Shown here one piece after another: positions 10,081 to 19,179 of a stretch of 57,151 nucleotides of DNA (its first letter is position 1; each line of letters starts with the position of its first letter). This DNA is from Actinomycetota bacterium (GTDB lineage Bacteria; Actinomycetota; Actinomycetes; Nanopelagicales; Nanopelagicaceae). The stretch lies in NCBI GenBank assembly GCA_026392825.1, contig JAPLBF010000029.1:1-57151 (forward strand), given 5' to 3'. Below the pieces are notes generated by a model. It worked only from the letters and a program-made list of their open reading frames with translations, ran no database searches and was not told the DNA's origin. Made by a program: the position numbers and the translations under genes.

Positions 10081-11448
10081 TCAACCGTGAGCGTGTAATG
10101 GTTTGCCGGCAAGTGCCATATGAGCTTCGCCCATCGCCTCGGAAAGCGTTGGGTGAGCATGGATTAGTGGTGCAACATCATCTGCTGATGCTTCCCAATT
10201 AAAAATCAACTGCGCTTCTGCTAGAAGTTCTCCAACGCGTGAACCAACCATATGGATTCCAAGGACAGGTCCACCCTTTTGCGAAACCAATTTGATTGAT
10301 CCGGCAGTGCGCAAGATTTGTGCTTTGCCATTACCTGCCAAGTCGTAGTTAAGTTCAACAACATCAAATCCGCGTTCTTTTGCTTGGGCGGTTGTGAGGC
10401 CAACAGATGCAACTTCCGGTTCTGAATATGTTACGCGTGGAACACCGTCGTAATTAATTGGTCGGGGATTAAGTCCGGCGATCTCTTCAGCGACGAGAAT
10501 TCCTTCACCAAATCCGACGTGCGCTAGCTGCAAAGTAGGGATTAGATCGCCTACTGCCCAGATTCCTGGGACATTAGTGCGGCACTTGTCATCAACCAAG
10601 ATATAGCCACGGTCCATAGTTATTCCTTGTTCTTCATAACCTAGGTTGGCTGAGACTGGACCGCGACCGACTGCGACCAGAAGCACTTCTGCGGTAAATG
10701 TCTTATCGTCTTCCAAGGTCACTGTAACTCCGTCAGCGTTGACTGAGTGAGATTTAAAGCGGACACCTAGTTCGAAGTTAATTCCACGTTTGCGATAAGC
10801 CCGTTCTAACTGCTTGCTGGAAGATTCGTCTTCCAAAGCAACTAGATGTGAGAGTCCTTCAATAATTGTTACTTCAGCGCCGAAAGATTTCCAAACAGAG
10901 GCAAACTCACAACCGATGACGCCGCCACCGAGAACTATGACGCTCTTAGGCACGTAATCCAACTTAATCGCATGCTCCGAAGTCATCACTCGCTTGCCAT
11001 CTACATCTAAACCGGGAAGTGTTTTTGCGTAAGAACCCGTTGCTAGGACGATATTTTTTCCTGTGTACTTCGTACCGTTTACTTCGACAGTGTCTTTAGC
11101 GACGAGCTTTCCGTGCCCCTCAATAAAGGTGATGTTGCGGGATTTAACTAAACCTTGCAGACCTTTATGGAGTTTTGTGATCACACCATCTTTATAAGAA
11201 TTTACACCAGCCATATCAATTGAGTTAAAGGTTGCGTTAATACCAAAATGGCTTGCATCGCGAGTTCCGTCTGCAATCTCACCGGCGTGTAGAAGTGCTT
11301 TAGTAGGAATACATCCACGGTGTAGACAGGTTCCGCCGAGCTTGTCTGCTTCGATCAAGGCTACGTTTAAGCCGAGTTGGGCACCACGTAGGGCTGCTGC
11401 GTATCCGCCGCTGCCGCCGCCTAGAATTACGAGATCAAAGTTGGACAC
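10081..11448 (-). CDS. lpdA: Dihydrolipoamide dehydrogenase (E3)
   Basis: FAD enzyme that reoxidises the dihydrolipoyl groups of E2 (and GcvH) and passes electrons to NAD+. 455 residues, normal length. The N-terminal FAD motif GGGSGG (10-15), the redox disulfide [13 protein letters not shown] (Cys41 and Cys46), the NAD-binding GGGVIG and the C-terminal catalytic HAHPTLSEA are all present. The start is GTG at 11448 with an AAGGAG ribosome site 9 nt away. Directly upstream of sucB; E1 is not in the window. The same protein probably also serves the glycine cleavage system, whose T protein lies 1.6 kb away. Confidence 0.96.
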   Translation of the reverse strand: MSNFDLVILGGGSGGYAAALRGAQLGLNVALIEADKLGGTCLHRGCIPTKALLHAGEIADGTRDASHFGINATFNSIDMAGVNSYKDGVITKLHKGLQGLVKSRNITFIEGHGKLVAKDTVEVNGTKYTGKNIVLATGSYAKTLPGLDVDGKRVMTSEHAIKLDYVPKSVIVLGGGVIGCEFASVWKSFGAEVTIIEGLSHLVALEDESSSKQLERAYRKRGINFELGVRFKSHSVNADGVTVTLEDDKTFTAEVLLVAVGRGPVSANLGYEEQGITMDRGYILVDDKCRTNVPGIWAVGDLIPTLQLAHVGFGEGILVAEEIAGLNPRPINYDGVPRVTYSEPEVASVGLTTAQAKERGFDVVELNYDLAGNGKAQILRTAGSIKLVSQKGGPVLGIHMVGSRVGELLAEAQLIFNWEASADDVAPLIHAHPTLSEAMGEAHMALAGKPLHAHG

Positions 11449-11484
11449 CTGTTCGAGCTCCTTCGTAAAGTGATCTACTGAATG

Positions 11485-11490
11485 AGCCTA
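11485..11490 (-). promoter_or_regulatory. -10 box of the lpdA-sucB operon
   Basis: TAGGCT on the minus strand, 36 nt before the lpdA GTG. Unlike most promoters here it leaves a leader of about 30 nt, which carries the AAGGAG ribosome site. Confidence 0.5.
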
Positions 11491-11512
11491 TCTTGCCAGT
11501 TCAGCCCTGCGA

Positions 11513-13024
11513 TTACGAAATTGCGGCGGATTGAGCCAGAGCGACCAAAGATCTAAGGGCCATACCCGTGCCACCAACTGGCGTATAGCCATATGGCTCA
11601 CCTTCGTTATAGGCAGGGCCTGCAATATCGAGGTGAAGCCAAGGTAACTCTGGTGAAATAAATTCTTTTAGGAAAAGACCGGCAACCAACATCCCGCCCA
11701 TTCGCTCTCCGATATTTGCCATATCTGCAACTGGCGAATCCAGTGAAGCGCGAAGTTCAACTGGCAATGGCATTGGCCAGAAAGCTTCACCGGCAGTTTT
11801 GCTAATTGCAAAGAAGTGGTGACTGAAATCTTGGTTATTGGTCATAATTGCAGCGGTTCGTGTGCCGAGAGCAACAACTTGGGCTCCTGTAAGTGTTGCC
11901 ACATCAACAATTCCATCAAGTGATTTATTCTCTTGCGCCTTAACCAGCGCATCGCCGAGCACAAGTCGACCTTCGGCATCTGGATTAAGCACTTCTATTG
12001 TTTTACCACCGTACATCGTGATTATGTCACTTGGTCTGGTCGCATTATCGCTAACCATATTTTCAGCGAGTGGTGCATAGCAATCAATTGCTACTGGAAG
12101 CTTCATCATCGCGATTGCAATTGTCGCAGCGCAAACAGCTGCCGCACCTGACATATCTGATTTCATAGCCTCCATTCCGGCAGCGGGCTTTAGCGCCAGC
12201 CCACCGGAGTCAAAGGTGATTCCCTTGCCAACGTATGCGTAAGTCTTTCTCGCCTTTGCTTTAACGGGACGATATGAAATATGCAGCAGTCTTGGCGGAT
12301 TTGCCGATCCTTGTCCTACCGCTGTAATTCCACCGTAGCCCTTACTTTTAAGTTGCGATTCATTCATCACTGAAATCTTCAATCCTGCCGCTGCGCCACC
12401 AACTTTTTTAACTAAATTTGTAAATTCTTTGCAGAATGAATCTGGATTCAAGTGACTTGGGGGAGTGTTAATTAAGTCGCGGGTTAGCGCTGTATACTGA
12501 CCGATAATGCTGGCACGCTTGATCGCATCCTTAGCACCCGCACTCCCAGCCTGCTTTGAATGAATAGTGACTGACTTCAAGCTGGGGTTGCGTTGGGCCA
12601 GAGAATCAACGCGAAATTTATTGAATACGTAAGCGCCTAGTAGAACGCCTTCTGCGATCGCCTCTAGAGATGAGACTTTTTTCGCAGGTAGAGAAAATGT
12701 TGCACTTGCATTTCCGCACAGCGCCCGTGAAGCTGCGCCGGCTGCCCGTCTTAGTACTTCATCATCCAGAACAGTTTTTTGCTCTCCCAGTCCAGTGAAG
12801 ACCAGCAGACGCGTTGTAACTCCAGGAACCTTAATTACTTCATCTGACTTTCCAGTTGCTCCCATATCAGCCAAGATGGGAAGAAGTTTTTTGCTGTCGA
12901 GTGCAATATCGCCACTTTCAATTACCAAATTTACTTTGCCATCTCGCGCTAATTTTTTATGAGATAAACCGACAACTAGGATCTCATCCTTGATAATTCC
13001 ATCAGATAGATGAAGCGTGGTCAT
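11513..13024 (-). CDS. pepA: Leucyl aminopeptidase (M17)
   Basis: Cytosolic dinuclear-metal aminopeptidase that trims N-terminal residues from peptides. 503 residues from the ATG at 13024, which has an AAGGGAGA ribosome site; the open frame extends 96 codons upstream through gcvT and its promoter, which is spurious. The catalytic domain carries VGKGITFDSGGL (metal-ligand Lys and Asp, about residue 268), KSDMSGAAAV, and NPDAEGRLVLGDAL (metal-ligand Asp and Glu plus catalytic Arg; most family members read NTDAEGRL). Divergent from gcvT with 70 nt between them. Confidence 0.95.
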   Translation of the reverse strand: MTTLHLSDGIIKDEILVVGLSHKKLARDGKVNLVIESGDIALDSKKLLPILADMGATGKSDEVIKVPGVTTRLLVFTGLGEQKTVLDDEVLRRAAGAASRALCGNASATFSLPAKKVSSLEAIAEGVLLGAYVFNKFRVDSLAQRNPSLKSVTIHSKQAGSAGAKDAIKRASIIGQYTALTRDLINTPPSHLNPDSFCKEFTNLVKKVGGAAAGLKISVMNESQLKSKGYGGITAVGQGSANPPRLLHISYRPVKAKARKTYAYVGKGITFDSGGLALKPAAGMEAMKSDMSGAAAVCAATIAIAMMKLPVAIDCYAPLAENMVSDNATRPSDIITMYGGKTIEVLNPDAEGRLVLGDALVKAQENKSLDGIVDVATLTGAQVVALGTRTAAIMTNNQDFSHHFFAISKTAGEAFWPMPLPVELRASLDSPVADMANIGERMGGMLVAGLFLKEFISPELPWLHLDIAGPAYNEGEPYGYTPVGGTGMALRSLVALAQSAAIS

Positions 13025-13082
13025 TAAATCTCCCTTAGGACTGTTAGGCGGCAACTTACCTGCTTTATGCTGAGGGTAAGTG

Positions 13083-13094
13083 TAAGTTGTCGCT
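13083..13094 (+). promoter_or_regulatory. Leaderless-type promoter of gcvT
   Basis: TAAGTT (13083-13088), 6 nt before the ATG at 13095. No ribosome site in the gap. Confidence 0.5.
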
Positions 13095-14183
13095 ATGAAA
13101 AATTCACCACTTGCCGATAGACACATCCAACTTTCGGCAAAGATGGCCGATTTCGGTGGATGGCTAATGCCAATTGAATATCCTGGCGCTGGCGTTTTAG
13201 CTGAGCACGCAGCTGTTCGCGAAAAAGTCGGAATTTTTGATGTTTCCCATTTAGGCAAAGTCAGCGTAAAAGGTCCGGGTGCTTTGGATTTTCTCAATTC
13301 AATCTTCACCAACGATTTAAATCGAATTTCAGATGGTCAAGCCCAATACACCCTTCACTGCAATTCCAGGGGAGGGGTTATTGACGACCTGATTGTCTAT
13401 CGCAATACAAAAGATGATCTCTTCCTAATACCAAATGCCTCGAACACTAGTGATGTCGTTGCAGACTTATTAGCCACGGCACCAGCCAATATTGAGATCG
13501 TAAATCTGCACGAATCTTTTGGTGTGATTGCAGTACAAGGTCCGCTCTCCAAAGATGTCATCAAGAGTTTTGGAATCAACCCGGCAATGGATTACATGGC
13601 CTTTGAGCATGTCAAAATCGCGGGATGCGATGTGATTCTCTGCCGAACTGGGTACACCGGTGAACACGGATATGAAATTGTTCCTAGGTGGAAAGATGCC
13701 GAAAAAGTTTGGGATGCCTTGGTAACGGCGATCACTCCACTTGGGGGACTGGTCTGTGGCTTGGGTGCTCGCGACACTCTTCGCACCGAAATGGGGTATC
13801 CATTACACGGACACGAATTAACTTTAGAAATTACACCAGTTCAAGCAGCAGCAACTTGGGCAATAGGTTGGGATAAAAGTGGTTTCAGCGGGAGAGAAGA
13901 ATTGTTCAAAGAGAAGAGCGCGGGGATTCATCCGCGAATTCGTGCTCTAGTCAGCCAAGACCGCGGAATTCCACGCGCGGGTATGCAGGTGAAAAACTCC
14001 GCTGGTGAATCAATCGGCATTGTTACTAGCGGGACTTTCTCACCAACGCTAAAGAAAGGAATCGCTCTAGCCCTTATAAGCAACTCAATTAAATTGGGCG
14101 ATCAAGTAGTAATTGATGTGCGTGGGCGCGACTGCGTAGCGGAGGTTTCTAAACTTCCCTTGGTTAACTCAAACGTTCGCTGA
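13095..14183 (+). CDS. gcvT: Glycine cleavage system T protein (aminomethyltransferase)
   Basis: Releases ammonia from the aminomethyl group carried on lipoyl-GcvH and gives methylene-tetrahydrofolate. 362 residues, normal length. The N-terminal KMADFGGWLMPIEYPG, the FDVSHLGK segment (the Asp-containing folate site), RTGYTGEHGYEI, and the C-terminal GTFSPTLKKGIALA are family hallmarks. It stands alone here, with gcvP and gcvH elsewhere. Functionally tied to lpdA (shared L protein) and lipAB (lipoylation). Its 3' end overlaps the converging ECF S-component gene by 20 nt. Confidence 0.95.
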   Translation: MKNSPLADRHIQLSAKMADFGGWLMPIEYPGAGVLAEHAAVREKVGIFDVSHLGKVSVKGPGALDFLNSIFTNDLNRISDGQAQYTLHCNSRGGVIDDLIVYRNTKDDLFLIPNASNTSDVVADLLATAPANIEIVNLHESFGVIAVQGPLSKDVIKSFGINPAMDYMAFEHVKIAGCDVILCRTGYTGEHGYEIVPRWKDAEKVWDALVTAITPLGGLVCGLGARDTLRTEMGYPLHGHELTLEITPVQAAATWAIGWDKSGFSGREELFKEKSAGIHPRIRALVSQDRGIPRAGMQVKNSAGESIGIVTSGTFSPTLKKGIALALISNSIKLGDQVVIDVRGRDCVAEVSKLPLVNSNVR

Positions 14184-14967
14184 ACTCAATAGGTGTTAAG
14201 AAAGCTGCATGCTTTTTAGTTCTACGAAGCGCGGCTAAGACAGCTGGACCCGTTGTTATTACCAGAACGCTAGTCAGTATCGCTCGTGGAATATCCCAGG
14301 CCATAGAAGATAGGAAATGAAAAGATATGAAGCGGCGTACATTAATTTGAATCTCGCCACCTGGAATAAATGAAAGCTGGGTATTGGTACCGAGTGCCCA
14401 TGGCCAGAACTGAAGATTCATCAGCAGTCCGTAACCTAATGCTGAAACTATTGCGATGAGGAGTAGGTAAATCTGTTCCCACCAGCCGCGTAGATCTTTG
14501 GCGAATGCGCCTGCCAGAAGCCCAATCACACCCGCTGCAAATATTTGATAAGTAAGCCAAGGTCCAACGCCTCCCGTAAATAGCGCTGATGCCAGCATTC
14601 CCAGTGCGCCGAGCAGAAAACCAAATGCACTTCCGAAAACTCGCGCGGCCAATATAAGCAAGAACCACATTGGTTCTATACCTATGGCACCAGCGCCGAG
14701 TGGTCGAAGTGCAGCCAGAAGTGCAGCGAGCATCCCAAGAAGGGCGACAGATTTTGCATCGAGACTGCGATCACTTAATTGAGTTAGCAACAGAACAAAG
14801 GCGAATGGCATTGCAACCCAGAAAAAATATTGTGCGAAACGAGCGCTCTCCATATCGGAGGCGAAGAATGGCCAGGTAAAGCCGGCCGCGGCGAATAGAG
14901 AAGTAAGAGACAGGGCTATTTTGGAAGAGAGAGAAAATTTATAGATATCAGATGTAAAGGTCTTCAT
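14164..14967 (-). CDS. ECF transporter substrate-specific (S) component
   Basis: Membrane protein of 267 residues with about six or seven helices. It has the S-component pattern of small residues ahead of a long amphipathic stretch (LRPLGAGAIGIEPMW, then SAFGFLLGALGMLASALFTGG and WLTYQIFAAGVIGLLAG). It captures the substrate and hands it to the EcfT/ATPase module encoded just upstream. The ATG at 14967 overlaps the ATPase stop by 4 nt (ATGA), which decides the start over an in-frame codon further upstream. The cobalamin riboswitch at the head of the operon makes a corrinoid or its precursor the likely substrate (inference). Overlaps gcvT 3' end. Confidence 0.85.
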   Translation of the reverse strand: MKTFTSDIYKFSLSSKIALSLTSLFAAAGFTWPFFASDMESARFAQYFFWVAMPFAFVLLLTQLSDRSLDAKSVALLGMLAALLAALRPLGAGAIGIEPMWFLLILAARVFGSAFGFLLGALGMLASALFTGGVGPWLTYQIFAAGVIGLLAGAFAKDLRGWWEQIYLLLIAIVSALGYGLLMNLQFWPWALGTNTQLSFIPGGEIQINVRRFISFHFLSSMAWDIPRAILTSVLVITTGPAVLAALRRTKKHAAFLTPIEFSERLS

Positions 14968-16562
14968 TCTGCAACTGCCCGCATTACATCTGAGACGGTA
15001 AGCCACGGACGAGGCGACATAACTTTAGCCACTTGGGGCGCAAATGCAGGCGAAGATAGAAGGATGTCAAGGGTTGGACCATCTGCGACTACTTCACCTT
15101 CGGCTAGGAAGATAACGCGATCACAAAGTTCGGCAACTAGCTCCACATCGTGAGTTGCAATCAAAACTGAACGGTTTAGTTCTTTGGCGAAGTTCTTAAG
15201 TAAGGAAATCAGTAAAGCCTTTGACTGATAATCCAGTCCGCGGGTCGGTTCATCTAAAATCAAAACTTTTGGTTGTGCGGATATAACTATCGCAAGTGCC
15301 AGAGCCAGACGCTGACCCTCAGATAGATCGCGCGGATGCGTCTCCTGATTTATCGATGGAACAATACGTTTCAAGAGTGCAAAGGTTGAACCCGGAGCAC
15401 TTTGGTTATCTTTATCTGCTTGTTGGCATTCGCTTTGAACGCTCTGTCCGTACAACAAATCACTCGGTTCTTGCGGAATGAAGCCAACTGTTTCTCGTCT
15501 AACTTGCCCTTTTAAGTCAACAGATTTAATCCCATTAATCTCGGAACTGCCACTGGAAAGTTTATTTATACCAACTAGCGTCGTGAGTAGCGAACTCTTT
15601 CCCGCACCATTTCTGCCCATTAATGCGACAATTTCTCCACTATGTATCTGAGTTGATACCTCATTCAGTGCTTTCTTCTCGCCGTAATTCAGTGATAACT
15701 TATTAGTTCTTATGGCGATCTCGCCGAGTTGACCCGCTTCTCTCGGTATATCTTTTCCGTTGGCGCGAATTTCTTCAGTCATTCTTCTAACATCACGCAC
15801 GCTAAGGCCAACATCGGAAAGTCCCAGTGCGCGGGCTAGATGAACAATGGGCGGTGCAATTTCAGAGCGCTTTAGTATTTCCTCTGGCAAGTTTATTTCA
15901 GCGCTGCCATCACCGGCGATATGAATTATGCGATCAGCAAAACCGATTACTCGCTCGAGTCGATGTTCGGCAATCACTACGGTAAGACTTAAGTCGTGGA
16001 CTAAGCGATGGAGAATCGAGAGCACTTCTTCGGCGGCGATTGGGTCAAGTGCGCTAGTTGGTTCATCTAGTACCAACACCTTCGGATTCATTACCAACGC
16101 ACTGCCTATAGCAACGCGTTGTTGTTCGCCTCCGCTGAGGGTGGAGATCGCGCGATTGCGAAGATGGGCAAGGGCTAACAAATCTAAAATTTCTTCAACG
16201 CGTTTGCGCATGACATCCGGGGCGATGTTCAGCGCTTCCATTCCGAAGGCTAATTCCTCTTCAACGATATCGGTAACAAAACCTTGCGCGGGATTTTGGC
16301 CGACGATGCCAACTAAATGAGCCAGTTCACCCGGTCGCACCAACTGTGTAGAAACGCCATCAACCGTGATATCTCCAGCGAGAATTCCTCCAGTGTGATG
16401 GGGGACTAGGCCATTTATCAAACGCAAAAGTGAAGATTTGCCAGTGCCAGTTGAACCGATTACTAAGACCATTTCGCCTTCAGCTATTTCAAAAGAGAGA
16501 TCTTCCAAAATTGTCTTCGTCGAAGTTGGGTAAACCAGTGAGACTCTCGAAAAATTAATCAT
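14964..16562 (-). CDS. ECF transporter energising ATPase, two fused ABC domains
   Basis: 532-residue tandem ABC ATPase that powers an ECF importer. Domain 1: Walker A GSTGTGKSS (about 36-44), signature LSGGEQQRVAIG, Walker [14 protein letters not shown]-loop IAEHRLERV. Domain 2: Walker A GRNGAGKSS, a diverged signature DLSEGQRLALALA, Walker B VLILDEPTRGLD, H-loop IATHDVELV. The fusion of the usual EcfA1 and EcfA2 into one chain is common in actinobacterial cobalt/cobalamin-type ECF systems. Start overlaps the EcfT stop by 4 nt; stop overlaps the S-component start by 4 nt. Confidence 0.93.
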   Translation of the reverse strand: MINFSRVSLVYPTSTKTILEDLSFEIAEGEMVLVIGSTGTGKSSLLRLINGLVPHHTGGILAGDITVDGVSTQLVRPGELAHLVGIVGQNPAQGFVTDIVEEELAFGMEALNIAPDVMRKRVEEILDLLALAHLRNRAISTLSGGEQQRVAIGSALVMNPKVLVLDEPTSALDPIAAEEVLSILHRLVHDLSLTVVIAEHRLERVIGFADRIIHIAGDGSAEINLPEEILKRSEIAPPIVHLARALGLSDVGLSVRDVRRMTEEIRANGKDIPREAGQLGEIAIRTNKLSLNYGEKKALNEVSTQIHSGEIVALMGRNGAGKSSLLTTLVGINKLSSGSSEINGIKSVDLKGQVRRETVGFIPQEPSDLLYGQSVQSECQQADKDNQSAPGSTFALLKRIVPSINQETHPRDLSEGQRLALALAIVISAQPKVLILDEPTRGLDYQSKALLISLLKNFAKELNRSVLIATHDVELVAELCDRVIFLAEGEVVADGPTLDILLSSPAFAPQVAKVMSPRPWLTVSDVMRAVAE

Positions 16563-17305
16563 CTAAAGATCGCCAATGCAAAGGAGAGAATCAAAACTGC
16601 AGCCAGAACCACAGCTGAATCGATTCCTTGCCAACTTATTGGGCGATACCTAGATCGTTTGCGACTCACGCCATAGCCCCGAGCATCCATTGCTGCCGCT
16701 AATTCCAAAGATCTCGAAAGGGAGTCTTCTAAGAGCGGTAGAGCAATTGAACGCCAAGACGGATTCTCATCTCCGCGCAACAATCTAGCGCGACGTATGC
16801 GCGAAATACTTTGCACAAGGTTGGGCAGAGCCGAAGTAGCGATAACCGTTGCAACACCAAACTCATAAATAACTATTGGGGTCACGCGAAGTAATTTATG
16901 TGGACTTGTTAGCGAAACCGCTGCGCCGAAGAGCGAGATTACGGCGACAATTATCAAGCCTTCGTGTATTGACGAAAATAGACGCTCCTGCGTAATTACT
17001 CCACCTATGCGAACTCCTGCTAACCAACTCGGCAGTGGCAGAATCGGTAGCTCAAAGAGTTTGGTTCCGGGAATCGGAACGCCAATTAAAAGCCCAACTA
17101 AGGTGCGAATTATCAGAATGAATGCGCCGATCTTTAGCGAAAACCAGAAGCTGCGTGCCCACGGAGCATCAGCTGCGAATCGCCAAACCAGAATCGTTGC
17201 ACCCGCAATGGAGATTCCGGCCAGCCAAGAACTGTTAGCGCTGATTACCGCGCCAACTATCAAGAGCGACCAGATCCACCAAGTCAGCGGATGCAACGAT
17301 TTCAT
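16559..17305 (-). CDS. ECF transporter transmembrane coupling protein EcfT (CbiQ family)
   Basis: 248 residues with about five hydrophobic helices. The cytoplasmic coupling region has two Ala-Arg-Gly-type motifs, ARLLRGDEN and AAMDARGYG, which insert into grooves of the ATPases and identify the family. It couples ATP hydrolysis to toppling of the S component. The ATG at 17305 follows the secreted-protein gene by 9 nt, and its stop overlaps the ATPase start by 4 nt, so all four genes form one riboswitch-controlled operon. Confidence 0.92.
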   Translation of the reverse strand: MKSLHPLTWWIWSLLIVGAVISANSSWLAGISIAGATILVWRFAADAPWARSFWFSLKIGAFILIIRTLVGLLIGVPIPGTKLFELPILPLPSWLAGVRIGGVITQERLFSSIHEGLIIVAVISLFGAAVSLTSPHKLLRVTPIVIYEFGVATVIATSALPNLVQSISRIRRARLLRGDENPSWRSIALPLLEDSLSRSLELAAAMDARGYGVSRKRSRYRPISWQGIDSAVVLAAVLILSFALAIFR

Positions 17306-17314
17306 CTACGGGAG

Positions 17315-17854
17315 TTATCTTTTGAAAGCATATGGCGTTGGTATCTCTACGCCACACTCTTTTGCTGGATAACCATTTATGCCACAGATCAGTCCGCTGT
17401 TTGCGGCGCGGATTTTCACAGCTTGGCCAAGTACATCGATGCCTTGGGCCGACTTTGCAATTTGCACGCACTTGGTAAAACTCTTCTGAACTTTTTCACC
17501 TTTTGGTGCATAAGCAGATCGACCGAAGTCAACTACTAAGGCGATCCGCTTTAAGTTCTTATCGGCATTAACTCTTCGGCAGATCGAGGCAAAGTCAGGC
17601 TTTATGGATGGAGCAATAGTTGGTACATCACTTGCATCAAAGACAAAGGACCAACCTTCAACTGCACCATCTTGTACATCGACGGTAGGTCCGGTCATTG
17701 CCGCAGTCCATGTTTTTGCATTTGGAGCGGCTTGGTAATAGGCCCAATATCGCCAACCCTTTCCTGCGGCGTTGGCAGGAGCAGTAAAGGCAAAAGTCGT
17801 TGTGAGTAAAAGGGCGATTGTGATAAATCCCGATATTTTTTTCTTAGTATTCAT
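17315..17854 (-). CDS. Secreted SCO2322 family protein, first gene of the ECF operon
   Basis: 179 residues. A Sec signal peptide (basic MNTKKK, hydrophobic core, cleavage likely after TAPANA at about residue 29) leads into a mature domain starting GKGWRYWAYYQAAP, with GAVEGWSFVFD and a closing region containing Cys residues (ICRRV, KCVQIAK, LICG, ECGVE). This resembles the SCO2322 family that I recall beside ECF genes in Streptomyces. Function is not established; being exported and first in a B12-riboswitch operon suggests a role outside the membrane in corrinoid capture or handling (inference). A GAGAGG stretch lies about 14 nt before the ATG. Confidence 0.75.
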   Translation of the reverse strand: MNTKKKISGFITIALLLTTTFAFTAPANAAGKGWRYWAYYQAAPNAKTWTAAMTGPTVDVQDGAVEGWSFVFDASDVPTIAPSIKPDFASICRRVNADKNLKRIALVVDFGRSAYAPKGEKVQKSFTKCVQIAKSAQGIDVLGQAVKIRAANSGLICGINGYPAKECGVEIPTPYAFKR

Positions 17855-17929
17855 TGAATTCTGTAGAACCTCTCATAATGAAAGAGCCTCACAGGGGTAG
17901 CTGCAATAAAAGTAGATAAATACTTTCCT

Positions 17930-18075
17930 TGTGACTACGCCCCGCAAACCTCGGCGGGTGTCTGTCTGTATTCACTTGGCGATTCAGGTAATCCGACTTA
18001 AGCGCTAATGCGCTCTTACGGTTGCGGGTCAGCGTCGGATTTTCACCGACTTCCCCTGAAAGGCAAGCTGTAAAG
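17930..18075 (-). promoter_or_regulatory. Cobalamin (B12) riboswitch controlling the ECF operon
   Basis: On the minus strand the conserved cobalamin-aptamer blocks occur in order: GGGAAgtcGGTGAAAATCC near 18045, then GCTGACCCGCAACCGTAAG near 18020, and the B12-box-like AAGTCGGATTACCTG near 17990. A GC-rich hairpin (CCCGC...GCGGG) follows near 17940 and an A/T-rich hairpin near 17918. The gene start is about 75 nt further on. High cobalamin should lower expression of the SCO2322-like/EcfT/ATPase/S-component operon. No clear U-tract follows the hairpins, so translational control is as likely as termination. Edges approximate. Confidence 0.92.
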
Positions 18076-18164
18076 CATTTGTAAGGTTGTGCTGTTCTTA
18101 CGTGCGTAGCAAACCATAAGGGTGGGGTAATTGCAACAGAACACGCAAGGCTTGACAGCGCAGG

Positions 18165-18177
18165 TATGGTCAGCGCT
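18165..18177 (+). promoter_or_regulatory. Leaderless-type promoter of aldo-keto reductase gene
   Basis: TATGGT (18165-18170), 7 nt before the ATG at 18178; this argues for 18178 rather than the in-frame ATG at 18166, which lies inside the -10 box. Confidence 0.5.
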
Positions 18178-19179
18178 ATGGAATATAGACGCCTCGGCTC
18201 TTCAGGAATGTATGTCTCAGAAATCGCTTACGGAAATTGGATCACTCACGGTTCACAAGTTGAATCAGAGGCCGCGATTAAGTGTGTTCGCACTGCATAC
18301 GATCTCGGAATCACTACCTTTGATACCGCCGATGTTTACGCTGGCACAAAGGCCGAATCCGTATTAGGGAAAGCTCTTAAGGGAATCAGAAGAGAGTCGT
18401 ACGAGCTTTTAACCAAAGTTTATTGGCCAACCGGTCCAGGAAAAAATGATCGTGGCTTATCGCGCAAACACATTATTGAATCTTGTAATGCGTCGCTAAA
18501 GCGTTTAAATACCGATCACATTGATTTATATCAAATGCATCGTTTTGATTACGAAACGCCACTTGAAGAATCACTTAGCGCATTTGATGATTTGATCCGA
18601 TCTGGAAAAGTTCATTACATCGGATTCTCTGAATGGAACGCCCAACAGATTTCGGAAGCTTTGAAGATTCAAGATGCGAAGGGTTACAACCGTTTTATAT
18701 CTAGTCAGCCGCAGTACTCAGCCCTCTGGCGCGTAATCGAAAGCGAAGTTGTTCCTTTGAGCAAGAAAGAGGGCATCGGACAGATCGTTTGGTCACCAAT
18801 GGCGCAAGGAGTTTTAACTGGAAAATACCTTCCAGGAAAGAAGCCACCTGCCGGCTCACGAGCAACAGATAAGAAATCTGGCGCCGGAATGATCTCCAAT
18901 TGGTTGCGCGAGGAAGTGCTTACCGCGGTACAAAACTTGGCTCCTATTGCCAAAGAAGCTGGTTTAACAATGGGTCAATTGGCGATCGCTTGGGTTTTGC
19001 AAAACCCAAATGTATCTAGTGCGATTATGGGTGCTACCAAACCTTCGCAAGTTAAAGAGAATGTGAAGGCTGCCGGCGTAAAGCTTTCGGAAGATCAGAT
19101 GAGAGCAATTGATAAGGCTCTTGGAGTACTGCCAAATACCGACGCAAAGGCGACGAAGAGCCCGAATCCGCGAGCTTAA
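18178..19179 (+). CDS. Aldo/keto reductase
   Basis: NADPH-dependent (beta/alpha)8-barrel oxidoreductase, 333 residues. The catalytic tetrad is in place: Asp49 and Tyr54 (FDTADVYAG), Lys80 (LLTK) and His121 (QMHRFD). The C-terminal cofactor motif SSAIMGATKPSQVKENV is also present. It most resembles the potassium-channel-beta/YghZ-like subgroup. Physiological substrate unknown; such enzymes often reduce methylglyoxal or other aldehydes. Preceded by the divergent B12 riboswitch region and converging on DUF3043, with the two stop codons sharing a TTAA. Confidence 0.92.
   Translation: MEYRRLGSSGMYVSEIAYGNWITHGSQVESEAAIKCVRTAYDLGITTFDTADVYAGTKAESVLGKALKGIRRESYELLTKVYWPTGPGKNDRGLSRKHIIESCNASLKRLNTDHIDLYQMHRFDYETPLEESLSAFDDLIRSGKVHYIGFSEWNAQQISEALKIQDAKGYNRFISSQPQYSALWRVIESEVVPLSKKEGIGQIVWSPMAQGVLTGKYLPGKKPPAGSRATDKKSGAGMISNWLREEVLTAVQNLAPIAKEAGLTMGQLAIAWVLQNPNVSSAIMGATKPSQVKENVKAAGVKLSEDQMRAIDKALGVLPNTDAKATKSPNPRA

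Noticed and set aside
13025-13312. N-terminal extension of pepA
   Set aside because: It runs through the gcvT promoter and coding start; an AAGGGAGA site marks the ATG at 13024.
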